Source: Ctena decussata (Eukaryota; Mollusca; Bivalvia; Lucinida; Lucinidae). From it: a DNA stretch of 64,000 nucleotides. Below are positions 61,201 to 64,000 of the stretch, one piece after another (position 1 is the first letter of the stretch; the number at the start of each line of letters is the position of its first letter). The DNA is taken from contig OZ022502.1 in assembly GCA_963989385.1 (NCBI GenBank), positions 1,317,501 to 1,381,500 of the forward strand, written 5' to 3'. Below the pieces are notes generated by a model. It worked only from the letters and a program-made list of their open reading frames with translations, searched no databases and was not told the origin of the DNA. Both the position numbers and the translations under genes were made by a program.

Positions 61201-62730
61201 ATTTTGCTGAATTTGGAATTTCTTGACAAAAGTATGTACTTGTGGCATCGAATTGCTTCTTTGTTTTCTCCGACCAGAAACGTGACGTCACAATCTACCT
61301 CATACGTCAGCATGTACAAGTTACATTCTTTCAAGCTCTTTCCCTCCTGCCAGTCATCGTATTCCTTAAAAAGAAAAAAATAAGATAAGAAACTATTCTA
61401 CATTTGGCATGAGACACGACAAAAGCAACAAAGTGGCATGTGCGCCAAGCGAGGAATCAGATCAGCCTGGGCATCCGTCCAGTCTGATCAGAGCTTTTGC
61501 TATAGATTCTATGCTTAAAGGGTAGCTAAGGGTTTAAGCTAGCTCCATGGGGACAGCGAAGGCTCTGATCAGACTGGGCATCCCAACCACCTAGCAACGG
61601 CTTCAGCGGAACTCTGTTTTCAAACTAATTTAAAATGAGCCAAGAGATCCCAAGCGACAAGAAAACGTATGAGCCACGACACGACAAAACCAACAATGTG
61701 GTTGTGCGCCCAGCGCAGACTCAGATCAGCCTGGGCGTCCGCCCAGTCTGATCAGAGTCTTCACTGTCCGCATGAAGGTAGCTTAATCCCTTGGCTACCT
61801 TTTAAGCGCTTAGCAAAGAGTCTGATCAGACTGGGCGAATGCCCAAGCTGATCTGAGTCTGCGCTGGGCGCACGACCACATTGTTGGTTTTCTCGTGTCG
61901 CGGCTCATATCTGCATTATAATGAAGTACGGGGAGACATTTTACACCGCCAAACGAAACAGCACTAGCTGTAGTGAAGATATATTAATTTTCTGAAGGAA
62001 GATCCCTGTATAAGCAAAGAAACAAAATCCCTCTCGAAAGGAATGCTTTCTCTTGGCCAGAGGCATCGATATATTAAAACAAAAGTTTGATAAAGCAGAC
62101 AATATTTCGCAAGTTGATTGTGCAGTTTGTAGTGTAACAATAAGCTATTTCACAAAGTTACATATTCTTGCAAGAAGTTTGCCAACATACCCTGAAAACT
62201 TGATCTTTCTTTATAGACTGGAGAAAGAGAAAATCGTTGAAATAAATCTTATTGGTATTACAGGTTAAATTTATTAACTTCCTACATGCGTATAACACAC
62301 ACAAAAAAAAACGAAGCAACAAATGCTAATAAATCACCGTTTCCTGTAAAAGTTCTGACGTTAAATCCATTTCCTTTGGTGCTCCATCGCGCTCACGAGC
62401 GCGTGCGCGTGCCAAATTGGACACCCTCGACTGTGCATGCCCTTTACTTCTCGGCAAACTCTGCTCTTCTACATCGTCAGCAGATCTGTATGTAGGATCT
62501 CTACTGTATGCTTGCGTCATTCTTGAGTCTGGTGTTTCTGCATGTCCATTAACTCCGTCATTATCATCAGCATAATTATCCTGTGTCACTGATCTATTTG
62601 TCAGTCCACTTTCACCTCTGTCCTCACTATGCCGACTGTGTCTCTGTTGCGCATGCGCAGCACGGCTATGGCGACTAGTCCTCTGCGGCGTATCCTCGTA
62701 GTAGGATTCTGCTCGGTTGTTTTGTGCCAT
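54003..62730 (-). CDS. BTB/POZ-BACK-PHR domain protein (BTBD1/2/3/6-like), gene 2, complete
   Basis: Minus-strand join of 62338-62730, 61120-61364 and 54003-55218: 1,854 nt, 617 residues plus TGA. ATG at 62728-62730 has A at -3 and G at +4. Residues 1-131 are low-complexity, rich in Arg, Ser, Asp and Gln (HAQQRHSRHSEDRGE), predicted disordered. BTB about 146-250 (LTYEVDCDVTFLVGENKEAI, HKYILLSRNSKF). BACK about 250-360 (SDNVCKILESAHTYNE). PHR about 463-615 ending GTDVTTGQIPALLFSKP. Splice phases 0 and 2 equal those of gene 1. Probable Cullin-3 adaptor; substrate unknown. The first exon is assigned from frame, donor (acg|gtgatt) and position, so it is less sure than the other two. Confidence 0.88.
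55257..55385. mobile_element. Hairpin element beside BTB gene 2 splice site
   Basis: catgttagtgtcttttgata / atcaaaagacacttacatg outside, gactagaaacacgt / acgtgtttctggtc inside. Begins 38 bp upstream (in gene orientation) of the terminal-exon acceptor. Confidence 0.85.
55820..56094 (-). mobile_element. tRNA-derived SINE with 12-bp target-site duplication
   Basis: Minus-strand element: tRNA-like head (56090-56019), body of about 190 bp, and 3' tail of ATCAA repeats (55820-55842). The perfect direct repeat acaaagaacaga flanks it at 55808-55819 and 56095-56106. The head has A box TAGCGCAATCGG and B box GGTTCGAAACC. Transcription by Pol III would start from the head. Confidence 0.9.
56019..56090 (-). 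pseudogene. tRNA-Met-like head of the SINE
   Basis: 72 nt in exact tRNA spacing: acceptor GGCCGCG, anticodon loop CTCATAA (CAT), T arm CTGGGTTCGAAACCCGG. D stem and anticodon stem pair poorly and the acceptor pairs at only 4-5 positions, so it is the SINE promoter region, not a working tRNA gene. Confidence 0.75.
56790..57190 (+). repeat. (GA/CT)-rich satellite with about 85-110-bp unit
   Basis: GAGA/CTCT runs alternate with the recurring block ctcagggtacgatg[a/g]gaaagg (at 56821, 57032, 57118; variant at 56923) and cttgaaatgcag. About four units. ORFs here are artefacts. Confidence 0.85.
57777..57808 (+). repeat. (CAGA)n microsatellite
   Basis: About seven units of CAGA. Confidence 0.9.
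58796..58886. repeat. Near-perfect 91-nt hairpin
   Basis: caatttcctcgttttatgat...cccacaactctta followed by its inverse to aacgaggaaattg. Arms of over 40 nt with essentially no loop, so a young foldback. Confidence 0.92.
61120..61364 (-). CDS. BTB gene 2, BTB exon
   Basis: Residues 132-213: EYDDWQEGKSLKECNLYMLT onwards. Acceptor ...tttttaag, donor gtaagt; phase 0 in, phase 2 out, as in gene 1. Confidence 0.93.
61411..61590. mobile_element. Palindromic MITE family A, copy 15 (3'-truncated)
   Basis: Starts gagacacgacaaaagc; homology stops after gatcagactgggc, where unrelated sequence (atcccaaccacctagc) begins. Confidence 0.85.
61671..61907. mobile_element. Palindromic MITE family A, copy 16
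   Basis: Starts gagccacgacacgac, ends tctcgtgtcgcggctca. Full length, in the first intron of BTB gene 2. Confidence 0.93.
62338..62730 (-). CDS. BTB gene 2, first coding exon
   Basis: 131 residues from MAQNNRAESYYEDT to DLTSELLQET, donor gtgatt in phase 0, which joins directly to the BTB exon. Composition is Arg/Ser/Gln/Asp-rich with no domain. A GT-AG intron of 973 bp separates it from the BTB exon. Codon content is unlike the surrounding repeats. Confidence 0.72.
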
Positions 62731-64000
62731 AATATCTTCTCGGACTTGTCCTTAAACTCCTTAATATTCGCACACCTCAACCAAATTATGTCAATATTGT
62801 CAAATTTTGATTAAAAGTTGTAAAAATATTTCGCGATGTGTCGGAAAAATCCTCTCGGAAAAGCAAACAGTGTGGACCCTGATCAGACTGCTCCTTGTGC
62901 AGTCTGATTTGGGTCTACACTCTTTGCTGAATCGCTTCTGTCTTAATATTTATTGCAATTACTTTAATTGGAATTAACTCATTTTTTTTCAAACTAAACT
63001 CCACTGATTTCTGATAATGTCTTCATTAATGATAATTGCCTTTTCTGCTTGATTTCACGCTGCACGCGAGATTCCAAGTGAAAGTGTCTTTTTTATTATT
63101 TGTGTTTACGCTTGCTAATCATAGTCATCATATATTTATGATTGTTAGTCTCCTTGGAGTTGTCCTTTTGATCTGCACTGTGAAATTCAACTGAGTATTT
63201 TATGTTGCTTGCAAAAATTGGCGATTAGAACTAATTAGAAAAGCAACTATTATTAAAGACCTTTACAGAGAAATCGTTATTGTCCATGTGTAATTCAAGG
63301 CAGCTAGTCTGTTAAGCGAAGTTTCTTGCGCATTGGCAAATTTCTTCACTTATTCCAAAACTATCGTTGTCAGAGAGTTTCGTGGAACTAAATGGGTAGA
63401 CATGTAGCTTAGCTTATTTGCAGACTTTTACCCAACCGAAAAATTCTGGGACATCATATAAAATATATGGTAGTTAATGCTGCTGAATACTGCAAGTCCA
63501 ACAGAAACTGATCGCAAGCAGAAACTGATAATGTAACTAGATTTTAAACCAATGCATAATTTCTAACCACAAAATTGAGGGAAACAGCTAACAATGCGAT
63601 TGACAAATGAAATTAAAACGTGCAACATCAGCTCAAAATAATTGCATAACAGATAAATCTTTTCGACAAACAGGACTCTATACAGGTCAAACTCAGATGC
63701 CTAATTTTCTTTCACCGAATATTGACTGTCAATAAAGAATCAGAAGTCTAGAACGCATGAATACCTAAAGGAAAATCAAAGGCACAATTGGTCAGTTTAT
63801 GAAGCATAATTTCAAACAGAAATTCGATGAGTTCTTTTTTCTGATGGCAGACCTTGTAAGGTAGAGATATTTGGCAGTCATCAGTTCTGAACAAAAAGAT
63901 CATTTTCGAAGCAAGGAATACACCAATAAAATGAAAAATGCAAAATCAGTTTAATTGGGTCTGTTCATGACCAGTAATGAAATGTGCAATACCGGCCACG
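62731..64000. other. Upstream region of BTB gene 2
   Basis: No gene recognised. Contains a CAAACAGTG hairpin at 62862-62928; the rest is AT-rich with no feature visible. A promoter would be expected near 62740-62900 on the minus strand, but no clear TATA or initiator stands out. Confidence 0.6.
62862..62928. repeat. CAAACAGTG-family hairpin
   Basis: gcaaacagtgtggaccctga...tcagactgctcc and inverse cagtctgatttgggtctaca. Same family as 29446-29519 and the core of 46684-46818; a shorter relative is at about 7410-7448. Confidence 0.78.

Overview
The window is animal nuclear DNA: intron-rich genes with GT-AG splice sites, no operons, and roughly half or more of the sequence in short palindromic transposon relics, microsatellites and foldback elements. 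The repeat style (hundreds of bases of near-perfect hairpins, (TCCG)n-containing dispersed elements, a Penelope-like reverse transcriptase, a tRNA-derived SINE) and the gene types point to a bivalve mollusc, probably a heterodont clam. That is inference from repeat and gene character; no taxonomic search was possible.

Positions 604-35691 (+) hold the 3' 27 exons of a long multidrug-resistance-associated ABC transporter (ABCC/MRP1-like). Splicing every exon in phase gives 1,489 residues followed by a stop: the end of TMD0, the L0 linker, TMD1, NBD1, an acidic linker, TMD2, NBD2 and a conserved C-terminus. The 5' exons lie left of the window. Its introns are packed with transposon remnants, including a Penelope-like element (about 20020-22331) interrupted by an inverted copy of its own 3' end, and a 930-bp nested foldback at 26911-27836.

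Positions 35760-41400 are intergenic and full of hairpin elements, the most striking being a palindromic array of about 30-bp units at 40158-40500. Positions 41407-44069 (+) and 54003-62730 (-) are two convergent paralogous genes for BTB/POZ-BACK-PHR proteins (BTBD1/2/3/6 type). Both share the same two splice positions and phases. The minus-strand gene appears complete (617 residues, three exons); the first exon of the plus-strand gene was not found. Between them (44070-54002) is about 10 kb of intergenic repeats. To the right of 62730 is upstream sequence of the minus-strand gene with no recognised gene.

One palindromic family of about 235 bp dominates, with 16 copies in 64 kb, several lying 8-25 bp from splice sites. 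I found no convincing new multi-gene system. The most unusual content is the architecture of the repeats: nested self-insertion of the retroelement, two related hairpin arrays next to retroelement-tail sequence, and a SINE with a perfect 12-bp target-site duplication. Functionally, the transporter (ATP-driven export of conjugated organic anions) and the BTB proteins (probable Cullin-3 adaptors) have no evident joint pathway.
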